A stretch of 64,000 bases of DNA from Diphasiastrum complanatum (lineage: Eukaryota; Streptophyta; Lycopodiopsida; Lycopodiales; Lycopodiaceae). Positions 34,377 through 47,832 of this stretch are shown here, in pieces. A model generated the notes under the pieces. The model did not search any database. It saw nothing but the letters and a program-made list of their open reading frames with translations, and was not told where the DNA came from. Location: positions 39,257,800-39,321,799 of the forward strand of contig CM055092.1 in the NCBI GenBank assembly GCA_029204225.1, given 5' to 3'. Position numbers and translations under genes: made by a program. How positions within the stretch are numbered: the stretch's first letter is position 1; every line of letters begins with the position of its first letter.

Positions 34377-37300
34377 ATGTCGTCCACTCCCAGTTCAAGT
34401 TCTGATGATCCTGAAGCAAGCAAGCTCGACATCCAGCTATGCAAGTTAGACCTTATAGAGATGCAGACCTAGTACCAGCAGGCGGAGTCCTTCTTCAAGG
34501 AAATTGAATTTCAGATCCCTATCTTGACAGGTTATCAAAGCCCGTATATGGTACACATGGCATATGCCAATTATCATACCACGGCAAGGTCATGTCAAAT
34601 CATAGTTCCCCCTATAAGGAATTATGTTTATAACGTATCTTTTGCGGCAACCGACTTGCAACCTTATGGGTTCTCGCGAGGACCAAACATTGTCACAAGG
34701 GCACTCCAAAAGATAGAGCAAATGACATATTTCAAGTACATTGATCCCTTTGTGACCAAGAGGAAGAATAAGGATGGGTACAGGCTGGAAGCCATCAACG
34801 ACAAGCAACTTCAAGCAGCATGTGCCTATCTCACCAGATGCACACAAAAACCTCGAATGAAATGTTGAGGGTACCCATGTCCCTGTTTCACATGATGGCA
34901 GATTCACGACTGCATGCCTAGAACCTCTATGATTGGGCACAGTTTGCTTCAAATTGTCTTCATGAGTGCATTAAGAACAAGCAGCCCATCACAGTATTGG
35001 GATATCTGATGACAGATATCACTCTTCATCAAGTACAAAACGGCCCAAAGCTTCAACAACAACTACAGCTTGCGGACAAGGCATGGAAAATTCCCATTGA
35101 ACATAAGAAGTCCAAGCATGCAAGAAAAACTTCACCATCGGGATCCCAGGCTAAACGAGTCAACACCAGTATCCTCCCTTTGGTGCAGAAGCCAAGAAGC
35201 CCACCAAAGGATCCACAAACAGCTCCAACTTCCGGAGCTCAACAGGCAGATACCTCAAGTGCTCAATTGTTGGGCACACGGCAACAACGAAGGCAAGAGA
35301 AGTTTCAAGCTAGGAGCACATCCTCGGTGGGAGCAGTTTCCAATGGTTCGTCAACAGCATCACAACAACACTCGTCACCCTCACATGTCATTGACGGGGG
35401 TGATGGAGCAACCACCTCAACACTAGCACGACAGTACCTCAAGTCACAAGTCAGCCAGATAAATCCAGCACCCCACCCACACTGATTACTATGCCAACGC
35501 CACCAACATCACCACTGGCACAAATTTGGGGGGGGGGGGGGGTGGGGGGGGGGGGGGGGGGGGAGTGAGAATATCCAGTCCCCAGAACACAGAAGTGGCT
35601 CAGCAACCACACGCCCAACAAGTCCACACGCTGGACACGTCGCAATATTTTGATGCTGCGGACCTGATGGAAATCAGTGACGACGAGCCAGAAAAGGAAA
35701 AGCAGCTAGGAAGAAGTCAAAGCCCTCCACTAACCACCACCACCACAACAGCTACTAACATCATCCCTCCACGTCCACGTCCACCTCCACCTCCACCTCC
35801 ATCTCAAGCTCTAACACCACGTTTGTTTTTTGGCTTAGCCTCGCCATCCCATATCCCAGATCAGTACCCAACCCTCACTAATCCTGAAAAGCTCACTGAA
35901 GTAGCCAAGCGCTCGATGATTGTCCTATCCGAAACGAGCTACCACATGCATTGGTTGGTGAGCCAGCATCAAATGCTCGAGATCAAGGTCAAACATCAAG
36001 ACCAAGAGATTGTACGATATCAAAGGCTGGCCAAAGATAAAGAGGAAGAGACAGTGGAAACCAGATCCATGATGGCCGAGCAAAAATCCACTCTGGAAGA
36101 GGTCCAGCAACAACTGAAGCACCAGATGGTCCAAATCAACCAAGTACGCGATAGATCATCTAGTGCAATGATAGTCGATGCTCCTCTAGTGAAGCCCGAG
36201 GACATTCAATTCCAAGCCCCACAGGCCTCAGCCATCCGGATGGAGAAATATGTAAGGCTAATCCAGGAACGGGAAGCCGAAAAGTCAAATTTCGAAAACA
36301 TTGTGGCCAAACAAGAGAAGATCATCTTGGAGTCCCAGAAGCAGCTGGAAGACACTAAGAAGGCCCTGCAACAAGTCTTGGACAAGGTGAACCAACTATG
36401 GGACACGGCGTGCAAGGCTCAAGCAGGTGCTCAATCAATAAAGCCGCGGGATGATGATGGGAATGATGGCGCAGGAAATCAAGGCTGGCAAACTCACCCA
36501 TCAAACGGTAGCTCGGGATCGGGTGGCCAGAGAGCTGGTGCTACTTCCATGACTTTTCCCCGACCCCCTCCCACCTTTAACCCTTCCTCCTACTCCGCAT
36601 TTAATTTTTTTGAAACATTCATTCCAACTTACCCAATTCTTCCATCTCCCCTCTCTTCATCATCTTCTAGCAAAATAATGGGCCCATCAAAAGGTCTAGC
36701 TGACACTTACAAAGCCTGACGGGACGAGTTCCTCCAACAACTCCACTCCCCCGGTGCTGCGTATAACTTGTTGATTCCACCTCTTCCTAAACCGTTAACC
36801 TCCACACCCCTCTCCCCAGATCATTCCATCCCCGAACTTCCAGAAACTAACATTGATATGGGGGGTGATGATGACTTCTTGGCAGACCAACCAGAAACGA
36901 GAAGATTCTCGCCCAGACCAGACACAAGTGCAGCTGAGCCATCGACAAGCGAACGAGCTAAAGAGAAAGATATGAGCACCAAGGCCCTAGATGATTATCT
37001 GGCAAGGCCATCTCAGTTGCGTAGGACAACTTCCCCTACTAGGCCCAGAGGCAAACTGGCTGACACAAGGGAGTCAGAGAAATTTGAGAGAAAATACCCT
37101 CCCAACATGAGGGGAGGCAAAGAAGACATTGATCAAAGACAATACTCCACCAGGGCCGAGATCATTGCCGCGCTACAACCGCGGCCAGAATGGTGAAGTA
37201 AAGTCCTGAAAGATAACAAGCGGCTTCAAGAATATTTGAAAGCACCGGCATGGAAACGAGTGGATCCTTTCTACATGCCACTCAAACGCAAAAACCCATG

Positions 37301-37811
37301 GCCGGTGGAAAAGCCTTGAGTGGAGTTAGTAAACTGGCCAGTCATTCCGGGAATCTCAGACAAAACCTCCCTGGATGATCTGAGGCTACAGTTACTCGAC
37401 TTCGGGCACAAATACAAATCAAATGCCGATCTCTGCGTGCAGGAAAGTGTGGAATATTGCAGATCCATGGCCTTTCTGATGCAGCAAGAGTGTTTTTGGG
37501 ATCGAGGCTTGGATCCAATTAGGATCAATCCAAATACGGCCCTCCAGTCAGAAGAAGACCATGAGATGATGGCCAAACTATACTACAGAGCGGCCTTCAT
37601 GTCGTCACACTATGTGACCATGGTGAAAGACTGGCAGGAAATGGGCTTCATAGAAAAAATAAGAGAATATCTGGGGCCTCTCACCTTCGGAAGTAAGCTC
37701 CGCTTCCAAGTTTTTGAAGCCCTGGGTCGGAAGATGAGCGAGCGAAAGCAGACTGCACAACGACGAGGTGAGCAGGATTCACAAGAAGTGTTCAAGAGGG
37801 CTGGTATGTAG
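34377..37811 (+). pseudogene. Extra post-pol ORF of the gypsy element ('ORFX'), unknown function
   Basis: About 1,140 codons, mostly in one frame from ATG 34377 to TAG 37809-37811. Stops occur at 34470 (TAG) and at 36717, 37194 and 37317 (TGA). A frameshift near 34862 moves it into another frame until about 35485, and it returns at a poly-G tract (35528-35564). The N-terminal ~240 residues are globular-looking (YMVHMAYANYHTTARSCQ; RVPMSLFHMMADSRLHA; NCLHECIKNKQPITVLGY). Then comes a Lys/Ser/Gln-rich linker, a Pro-rich segment, and a long predicted coiled coil at about 35990-36420 (Gln/Glu/Lys heptads such as EVQQQLKHQMVQINQVRD). A Ser/Pro-rich region follows, and last a compact C-terminal domain (VNWPVIPGISDKTSLDD; YCRSMAFLMQQECFWDRG; FIEKIREYLGPLTFGSKL). 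No zinc finger, signal peptide or transmembrane segment is evident, so it does not look like an env protein. It ends 157 bp before the 3' LTR. I do not recognise the family. Confidence 0.7.
35528..35564. repeat. Poly-G tract inside ORFX
   Basis: About 36 G with a single T. It would encode polyglycine and marks a frame change, so indels here are likely. Confidence 0.9.
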
Positions 37812-37954
37812 CGGCCAATTGGGAGACTTCCAATTTTGACGAATAAATTTTGCGGATAATAAGCACCTGGTTTTATGGAAGCGAACGAAAATCCATGCTT
37901 TTTCAAGTGCCAAGCGGAAGACATCACCGGTGTTGCAGTGGGTCCTGAAACAGA

Positions 37955-38342
37955 TTAGGGGTGGATAATGTTAGCAGATTCTAGGGAATCTCCAAGTGCC
38001 GAGCCAAGCTGAAGACACAAGTTATCTCTCACCCATGACCGAGGAAGTCTCAGAAGGAAGAAAGTAGAAGAAGCTGAGAGCCGAGGAAATACTAGCTAGG
38101 AAGACAGTGAGTTAACTATTTGAGCCTACATGGTGTATCCCAAAGAAGGAATGACCATGTAGGAGCTAGTAATTTTTCCTAGGCATTGTAAATAAAGGTA
38201 GACCCCCCCTTAAATTAGTTGGAGTGAGCCACCTTTTGATGGTAACCTTTAGTGGAAGGGCAAACTCCACATGTAATTCTAATTTAGTGGAATTGCCACA
38301 TGGGCACCCTTCTTGCTTATTTAAGCCCCCCCCTCTCTTGTG
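37955..38342 (+). repeat. Polypurine tract and U3 of the displaced LTR half
   Basis: AGGGGTGGATAA at 37957-37968 is a plausible polypurine primer directly before TGTTAGCAGATTC at 37969. The ~374-bp U3 aligns with the reverse complement of 40325-39950. It includes TATTTAA at 38318-38324 and stops at CTCTCTTGTG (38342). The rest of the LTR is at 25673-26364. Confidence 0.85.
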
Positions 38343-38374
38343 TTTAAGTAGGCTGTTGGTTAAGAGGTGACTGT

Positions 38375-38960
38375 GGCCTCCGGTTGAGATTCGAGGTTAG
38401 TGCTCCGGTTGAGATTTAACTAAAACGCTCCGGTTGAAATTTCACTGAAACGCTCCGGTTGAGATCTAATGGAACACGTCGGTTGAGATGCGAGCAAGTG
38501 CTCCGGTTGAGATTTGAGCAGAGTGCTCCGGTTGAGATCTGAGCAGAGTGCTCCAGTCGATATCTGAGGAGAGTGCCCCGGTCAAGATCTGAGCACTCCG
38601 GTTGAGATGTGAGCGAAATGCTCCGGTTGAGAACTGAGCGGAGTGCTCCGGTTGAGATGTAATAGGAGTACTCTGGTCGAGTTTTGACTTAACACTCCAG
38701 TTGAGATGTGAGCGAAATGCTCCGGTTGAGAACTGAACGGAGTGCTCCGGTTGAGATGTGATCGGAGTGCTCCGATCGAGTTTTAACTGAACACTCTGGT
38801 TGAGATGTGAGTGAAATGCTCCAGTTAAGAACTGAGCGGAGTGCTCCGGTTGAGATGTGATAGGAGTGCTCCGGTTGAGTTTTGACTAAACACTCCTGTT
38901 GAGATGTGAAAGAGATGTTCGTTCAAAATTTGGAGTTATTACTCCAGTCGAGATTTGAAT
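38375..38960 (-). repeat. Leader minisatellite (TCTCAACCGGAGC on the minus strand)
   Basis: About 25 units of ~20-25 bp with GCTCCGGTTGAGAT on the plus strand. Between about 38600 and 38905 three near-identical higher-order blocks of ~98 bp are visible (GAGATGTGAGCGAAATGCTC ... GAGTTTTGACT). It lies between the LTR/PBS and the inversion breakpoint, so it is the 5' leader of the element. Confidence 0.9.
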
Positions 38961-39232
38961 GATGAGCGGCGGTTGAGGTATAACTTAGGACATGTTAGGA
39001 TTTTGAAGTTGTGGTTCGGTCGAGTGGTATGAGATGGTGGTCTGGTCCAGACTTGAGTCATGGAGCTCAGCTTGGTGCGGATCGTGAGACTCTGGTTAAG
39101 AAACGAGCAAGACGTCGGTCAAGACCGAAGTGATGAGCTCGGCAATGAACGTGTAGGAGCTCTCAGGGCGATTGTGTCGCAACACAGGTGAATGAAATAT
39201 GGCTTGGTTTAAAGTGTGTGTAGCTATGAAAA

Positions 39233-39241
39233 GGCGCCAAA
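39233..39241 (-). other. Primer-binding site, TGGCGCC type
   Basis: On the minus strand the LTR end TGTCAACA is followed by TTTGGCGCC. TGGCGCC immediately after an LTR is a common plant tRNA primer-binding start. It fixes the direction of the element as leftward from 40325. Confidence 0.7.
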
Positions 39242-40325
39242 TGTTGACAGATTCACTAAATCTGTGAACACGTTTCTTTTTTTATCTCTTTCTTCTTCTT
39301 GGATTACTTTACTTCTGTTGTTACGGTTCTTTGTGGTCCTTCTTCTTATTAGAACTGTTATAGAGCAGAAGCATTACTCAGGTTTAAACATGTATTCCCA
39401 GCCTGTCAATGGGTAACTCAAATATGATACTCAGCTACATATGTAACCAGACAAAGCTCAAGAAGATCAACGTTCAATATAGAGAGCAATCCTACCACTA
39501 ACTACTAAATCAAAAAACAATCAAGAACTAGATTAACTACTGAAACAAGAAACAAGATTCAAGAAACTAGATGCCTAACAGCTCTTTGACAATCTAAGAA
39601 TCAAGAAACACTCATCACTTGATGCTTAGACTACTCAAGAACAATAAAAAACTCGGTTGTAAGGGAGTGTGCAAGATCTATACGACAAACCAGCCTATCT
39701 AGTTTACTTGAATGCTGATTACTACAAGATTCCACAAACAAGAATTGAATGTTAATCCACAACTAAGCAAGAAACAAGAAACAAGAACCTAGTTAATCCA
39801 CAATGCAAAGGAATCAAGCATTCTCATAGAAATCTCACTCAAGAGCATTGCCATAAACAGGGAGCTAAGCTATCATCAAGAACTCGTGAGGATCCTCTTT
39901 ATTTGCTCAAGAGAACTTGACCATACAATCAAAGCTCCCTCACAAGAGAGGGGGGCCCTTAAATAAGCAAGAAGGCTGCCCATGTGGCAATTCCACTAAA
40001 TTAGAATTACATGTGGAACTTGCCCTTCCACTAAAGGTCACCATCAAACGGTGGCTCACTCTAACTAATTTAAGGGGGTCTACCTTTATTTACAATGCCT
40101 AGGAAACATTACTAGCTCCTACATGGTCATTCCTTCTTTGGGATACACCATGTAGGCTCACATAGTTAACTCACTGTCTTCCTAGCTAGTATTTTCTCGG
40201 CTCTCATGCTCGGTTCTCAGCTTCTTTTGCTCTCTTCCTTCTGAGACCTCCTCGGTCATGGGTGTGAGATAACTTGTGTCTTCAGCTTGGCTGGGCACTT
40301 GGAGATTTCCTAGAATCTGCTAACA
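39242..40325 (-). repeat. Right (5') LTR, complete, 1,084 bp
   Basis: On the minus strand it starts TGTTAGCAGATTC and ends GAATCTGTCAACA, with imperfect terminal inverted repeats. TATTTAAG is followed by a C/T-rich start region, and an AATAAAG signal lies about 80 bp further on. It matches both separated halves of the other LTR. Confidence 0.9.
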
Positions 40326-40330
40326 ATCTT
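40326..40330. repeat. Target-site duplication, right copy (ATCTT)
   Basis: Directly follows the CTAACA end of the right LTR and equals 25668-25672. Confidence 0.85.
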
Positions 40331-42264
<1,934 letters not shown>

Positions 42265-42557
42265 GGTGAAGTAGGTATGTGTGATTCTCCTTTATATAGA
42301 GAAGTCATCACCTTTAAATGCACTAAGTGCTTAAAGATGCCCACTGTTAGACTGTTTTCTCATAGTGTGCAAAGATCGTAGCCGTTCAAAGGCAAGTTTC
42401 CCTCCAACCAAGTTATTATTTAAAAAACTTCATAAAGGGTTCCCTTTACCAAGTTTGGTAAAGTAAAGCACATTATTCAATTTGGCATCATAAGGGGAAG
42501 TAATTTCTAAGATGTTTAACAACGTATATGTCATACAACTATCATACAATAGAGCCC

Positions 42558-42737
<180 letters not shown>

Positions 42738-42766
42738 CCACCAGCCATATTCACAGTTAGCAAGGT

Positions 42767-42812
42767 ATCTCAGGGGGCAGTTAGCACCCTGAGATGGAGT
42801 GCTAACTGCCCA
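42767..42812. repeat. Nested short inverted repeats
   Basis: ATCTCAGGG pairs with CCCTGAGAT, and overlapping it GGCAGTTAGCA pairs with TGCTAACTGCC, so two alternative hairpins share sequence. It lies about 30 bp after the (GA)88 tract. Confidence 0.75.
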
Positions 42813-43309
42813 CCAAGAGAAAGTCAGCATTTGTTGGTAATGTAAACATCAATCCAAGGAATACATTGTATAAGAATATTATTGATGATTTCATATAGCT
42901 TTCCCATCATGAATCTGATATTCTGGAATGTATTCACAATGATTTTGACTTCATTAATAAACACCTCTTGATTGCTACAACAATACATTGCAACTATAAT
43001 CTGTGAGATAATATCTTTATAAGAGTTAAAGATTGGTCTATTGGATGCTAAGTGGATGTATTGGAGAAAAGGAAAAAGGATGTTCTTTCCTTTTTTTGAA
43101 CTTCCTCATTTGGAAGTCTCCTGAAACTGGATCAAAGGTAGTGGTAGTACTCAAAAAGTTAACCGTGTTATCGCTAGTTCCCTCTTCTTTAATGGTCAAA
43201 TATTCCAAGGGGTAGATCACTTAGCATTATCCATATATATAAAGTCTTACAGTATAGAGTACCATAAAGTAAAGCAAGTTTTAGGACACCTAACTGTTAC
43301 CTACTTTCA
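42813..43309. other. No gene seen
   Basis: Spacer between the inverted repeats and the broken end of the copia element. The two overlapping 60-codon frames near 43035-43220 have no support. Confidence 0.5.
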
Positions 43310-46300
43310 CTTCAGTGATCAGCTGTTCACTCCTACAAAGTATTAGAGTGTCGTCCACGAACACAGCCACAAGGATGATCTGCCCATCTATAACTCTAAC
43401 ATATACATTGGAATCAGCCAATAGAGGCTTGAATCCTAATGATTTCAGAGCTTGATCTTTCTTCTTATACCATTGTCGGGCTGACTGTTTCAGACTGCAG
43501 ATACTTCTATGCATTCTGCATGCATAGTCAAGAATTCGAGACAAATCCTGGGGGTTGATCCATATAGACCTCTTCGTCTAGTTCTCCATGCAAGAAGGTT
43601 GTCTTCTCGTCCACAATGTGGATCCTGAGGTCATAAGCTGCTGCATATGCAAATAACAGACGTAGGGACGAATGTTTGATGACAGGAGAGAAGGTTTCAG
43701 AGTAGTCAATACCGTATCTCTGAGAGAATCCCTTCGCTACAAGTCTTGCCTTGTATTGTGTCACATTCCCTTTTGGTCCGTATTTGATCTTGAACACCCA
43801 TTTTCATTTGATAGTCTTGCGCTTATGAGGTAATGGGTGCAACGTCCATACCTTGTTCTTCCTCATGGACTCCATCTCTTCGTTCATGGCTTGGATCCAT
43901 ATGTCCTTCTCTGGACTTTCAATCGCCTCCTTGAAAGTCTGTGGTTAAAATGGTGGCAGGTCATAATACTGTCTCTCCAGAACTTTGTAGCTGACAGGAT
44001 CGTCATTGGCCATTGTCCTACTCTCATCAAATCTGACATCTTTCACTATTTTCACAGTGTTCGTGTCTGGCATGTAGAATATATAGTATGACGAGTCGTT
44101 ATCATAACCTACTAGAAATCCCTGCTCGGCTTTCTCATCAAGCTTCTTTTGAAGCTTATCACGAATATGTGCATAAGCTGCACAACCAAATATTCTGACG
44201 TGAGACAGGTTGGGCTTTCTACCCCACCATAGCTCGTGTGGTGTCATGTGAGTGACACCATACTTAACTGTCCTGTTCTGGATATATGCGGTTGTAGCTA
44301 CTGCTTCAACCCACAGTGCCCTTGGAGCTTTCGAGTAGGCCATCATGCATCTGGCTGCTTCCATCAAGGTCCTGTTCTTTCGTTTAGCAACACCATTGTG
44401 CTGCGGTGTGTAGGATGCAATTCTTCTATGAATGATGCCACGATCATTGCAAAAGTCAATGAAGTGATTCGAGATGTATTCGCCACCTCGATCTATCCTG
44501 ATATGCTTAACCTTGTTGCTGTACATCTTTCAGCCCAATTCACATATGCTGTGAACTTATCAAGTGCTTCAGATTTATTCTGAATAAAATACACAGTGGC
44601 AAATTTGCTATAATCATCAATGAAGGTTATATAATATCTTGAACCTTCTACTGAGATCACATTGAATGGTCCGCAGATGTCAGAATGTACTAACTCCAGA
44701 ATCTTTGTTCTGTAGGAGTCTTTGATGAATGGAGTGCGTGACATCTTGCCTTTCAAACATGCATCACAGGTGGTCGAAGTGGTTGCATTCGAGATGCTGA
44801 CCCCTGTTATCGCTCCATGATGGCTTGCTTGGTAAAGTGCCATTGAGTTCATGTGGCATAGTCTTCTGTGCCACAGAGTGTTTGGCTGGTCATCATGAGT
44901 TTGATGCATCTGATTTGTAGGCAGGCGCACCTTCAGATGATATAGGTTTCCTTTCCTTCTGCCTTGAGCGATCAATGTACTGGTACTGGCATCAATCATG
45001 TTGCACGCTTCATCAGAAAACGTCACACGCATCCCTGCATCTGATATTCTTGCTACAGAAAGCAAGTCTTGTTGCAGAGTAGGAACGAATAGAACGTCTT
45101 CGAGTCATCTGTCTCTATCGTTGGTGTTGAGCCACAATGAACCAATACCGTTCACTTGATGCTTAGATCCATCTCCAAGAACTGTGAATCTTAAAGGATC
45201 TGCACTTCTAAAATCAGACATTATTCATCTTGATGTCACGAAGTGTGAGGTGGCTCTTGGATCTAGGATCACCTCATGTGTGTCAGATGTTGACGCTGCA
45301 CAGACGTCTTCACAGATATAGATGGCCGAACAGTTTCTGTTCATTCTTTCTTTGCCCATTTTTGAGCTCTCGGACTCCTCGACATAGGATGAACTGTTGC
45401 TGTTCTCCTGTCTGTTCTGTGTTGATTTATTTCTCGGGTTCTGGCTGCAATCCACGGCTACATGACCCTTCTTGTGACAATGAATACACTCAATCTTGGG
45501 ATTGAGCCAGCATGTATTTATTGTATGCCCGTCTCTTCTGCATCTCACGCAAGTTTTCTTGTCTACACCTTGTTGCTTGGACCTCCCTTTGCTTTTCCAG
45601 TTGCCTTTGCTAGTCCCTTCTGCTTGCTGATCACGATCCTCCCTTTGATTAGACTTCTTCTTAGGCTTGAATTGTTTCTTGGATTTTTCTTTGTTGTCAT
45701 AGAGGGCCTGGTCAGAACCATCTTTGTGATCAAGATGTTCTCTGGCCTCGTCTTCCTCTCGAATCTCAACAATCGCCTTTTGAGGTTCATGATAGGATCT
45801 TTCGCGAGCAGGGTCCTTGTTGTCTGGAATGATCTGGGTAAGGCTCTCAACAGGTACGTGAGCTGCTTCTCAGCTAACATTGCATTCTCTGCTCCAGAGT
45901 CATGTAGTGATAGAAATAGATCCTTCATCTTTCTCACGAAAGAGGTGAGGTCTTTCCCATCCCACTGAAGATTCGTCAGCTGATCTTTCAGCATCATGAT
46001 TTGACTTCTTGATTTCGTCTGAAATCGGGTGAGCAATGCATCCCACATCTCCTTAGCTTTGGAGAGTGTAGTCAGGTCAAGTGTGAGGCTATCTTTGATG
46101 GAAGATGATAGCAAGGCTACTGCCTTGTCGTTTTTCTCCCTCCATTCGCGTAGCTCCTTGCCTGATGTCGTAGGCATTTCTTCTGTGCCATCCACCCAGG
46201 GGAAGAGTCCTTCGCCCTTGAGTATGAGTGATGTCTTAACTTTTCAAGGTAGAAAGTTAGATCCTGAAAAATTAAGAATTGTGCAGATCTTGCTCTGCAT

Positions 46301-46318
46301 GCTGCTGATTGAAGCCAT
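43310..46318 (-). pseudogene. Ty1/copia gag-pol, 3'-truncated in RT
   Basis: Starts at ATG 46318 with a gag whose conserved Trp codon is TGA near 46245. UBN2 gag runs to 45563. Two CCHC knuckles (CRRDGHTINTC and CIHCHKKGHVAVDC) lie at 45548-45440. The protease active site reads ILDPRATSHF instead of D-S/T-G-A, so it is dead. Pre-integrase and integrase follow: HRRLCHMN, CDAC, HSDICGP, RIDRGGEY and TPQHNGVAKRKNRT, in which Lys replaces the catalytic Glu. RT (43797-43310) has ARLVAKGFSQ, HGELDEEVYM and the VFVDD box, then ends abruptly after ITEVK at about 43310. RNase H and the 3' LTR are absent. Frame breaks near 45550, 45070, 44510, 43940 and 43540. It lies 105 bp from its PBS. Confidence 0.92.
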
Positions 46319-46422
46319 TTCTTCTTGAAATCTGTTCCCTTGTTGATGGTGGTTTGTCTGAATGCTTGGCCTCCTAGATCTGATAGCTTCTTGGCTATGT
46401 CAGACTATAACAAGATAGGTAG

Positions 46423-46434
46423 GCTCTGATACCA
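46423..46434 (-). other. Primer-binding site complementary to initiator tRNA-Met
   Basis: The minus strand reads TGGTATCAGAGC, the standard plant copia primer-binding site, one base inside the LTR end CTCATCA. Confidence 0.9.
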
Positions 46435-46435
46435 C

Positions 46436-47097
46436 TGATGAGAATCAAGAAGGAGAAATCGCGAAACAATCGCGATCGTAGACTCAACCACGACTCAATG
46501 CGATTCGGATGGAGTTCAAATGTGATTGCTGGACACTGCTGGCTGAATCACTCCTACAGTCCTCCAGAGTGTAGTCAGGCACCACTGATCTACGTTTATA
46601 AAATTAATGCAGCATTCAACAAATACAGCCAATGTGAGGAATCGAAATGAATGGGAGAATAAGACATACGAATAACAACAAACACATTTGCATTCGAGAT
46701 CAGACACAACAAGAAAATTATCTATATTGATCTTTCTCTGATTCTTTAAGCACTGCATGCAAATCCACGCAGTGTGTTGGCGTGGGAGAAACACGGTTCT
46801 CTCACGAGTAATCGTCTCGCTTTACTAGCGGACAGTTGGATCTACAGATCCTAGACAAAATTGTCTTCGCACGCAGGCGGACATGTGTTTTCGTCTTGAT
46901 TGCTTACTAGCATCAGACTACTTCATTACACTGTATGTGTGCCCTGTCATCTGGTGTCAAGTATCATCCAACAAGTATATAGTCGTTCTATGTAACTTTT
47001 AAGATTAGAGTGATTAAGCATTTACAACTAATCAGGAAATTACAAGAGTGGCAGATTAGCCATGACCTAAAGTGTATTTGCTGACATCATGCCATCA
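46436..47097 (-). repeat. 5' LTR of the truncated copia element
   Basis: The inner end is fixed by the PBS (TGATGAGAATC on the plus strand). The outer end is set tentatively at GCCATCA (47097), giving TGATG/CATCA ends and about 660 bp. No second LTR exists for comparison, so the outer end could lie farther right. Confidence 0.55.
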
Positions 47098-47235
47098 GAT
47101 CAGACATCTGTACTTCTGGATACTTGCATGATCTTGCGGTACTCTTTGAAGCGTGAAGGGCAGGAGAAAGTTTCATGACGTTGGTTCCGTTTCCATTGTT
47201 GGTTTCGTTTTGGTCGTCTGCCTTTTCTCGTACTG

Positions 47236-47304
47236 GACCGCAAAAGATTCTCATGCCAGACCGCAAAAGATTCTCATGCCAGACCGCAAAAGATTCTCGT
47301 TCGT
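47236..47304. repeat. 23-bp tandem repeat, three copies
   Basis: GACCGCAAAAGATTCTC occurs three times at 23-bp spacing, followed by TTCGTG-rich degenerate repeats to about 47385. Confidence 0.85.
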
Positions 47305-47712
47305 GAATCTTTCGTGTTCGTGAACCATTCATGTTTGTCTCCTTTGACTTTCGTGTTCGCGAACCGTTCGTCTTCGTGTTTCGTGTCAAGCGAAGGGCTG
47401 AAAGCTAGCAAGGCTTTGTGGTTAGAAACATTTTGTTTCTTCAAGAGAGATACAGAGGACCATGGGCCAGATCATATCTTAGAGTGGAGGCATAGACAAC
47501 TATGAAATTGTGTCCTCCAAGAATACCTTGTAGTGTGGAAAGGATTATCGTTATTGGAGGTGACTTGGGAGAGTCATTCACGGCTACGATGTGCCTATTT
47601 TGAGTTTGTCATTGAGGATCGATCACTTTCTCAAAGTGGGATGGAATATTAGGACCCAGTCATGGTTCACTGACCGTAATCCCACTAGGATTGGTAAGCA
47701 CAAGGTCATGTG

Positions 47713-47832
47713 AAAAAAGTTATGATCCAGTGACCAGTCTCATCGAGGGGCACTTGCCAATCTCACCGAGGGGTCATGTGGAATGTGACCAAAGTTATGA
47801 TCCAGTGACCAGTCTCACCGAGGGGCACTTTC
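47713..47832. repeat. 72-bp tandem duplication
   Basis: AAAGTTATGATCCAGTGACC and CGAGGGGCACTT recur at 72-bp spacing, with TCACCGAGGGG also in between. Confidence 0.8.

Larger units (their letters stand above)
26365..38342 (+). other. Inverted internal segment of the gypsy element
   Basis: Bounded on the left by the truncated LTR (R side) and on the right by CTCTCTTGTG, the last U3 bases. Both breakpoints in LTR coordinates fall at the same place, about 25 bp after TATTTAA, close to the predicted transcription start. The right break then joins minus-oriented leader repeats. Confidence 0.8.
25673..40325 (-). mobile_element. 14.65-kb Ty3/gypsy LTR retrotransposon with inverted interior
   Basis: Both ends are LTR sequence in minus orientation, flanked by the 5-bp duplication ATCTT, so this is one insertion. 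The right LTR (39242-40325) is complete. The left LTR has only its R-U5 part (25673-26364). The missing U3 is found in plus orientation at 37969-38342, directly after the coding region. Re-inverting 26365-38342 on paper restores a continuous left LTR (about 3 bp short) and puts leader, gag, pol, extra ORF and 3' LTR in one transcriptional direction. gag, pol and the extra ORF therefore now read on the plus strand while the LTRs read on the minus. Many stops are CGA-to-TGA or TGG-to-TGA changes, as expected for methylated, ageing DNA. Confidence 0.85.

Noticed and set aside
35925-36415. Minus-strand ORFs opposite ORFX
   Set aside because: They are antisense shadows of the Gln/Glu-rich coiled coil and have no domain of their own.
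33182-37968. ORFX region as a separate nested retrotransposon
   Set aside because: No LTR, PBS or target duplication separates it from pol, and its 3' end leads straight into the polypurine tract and U3 of the same element. Kept only as a refutation test.
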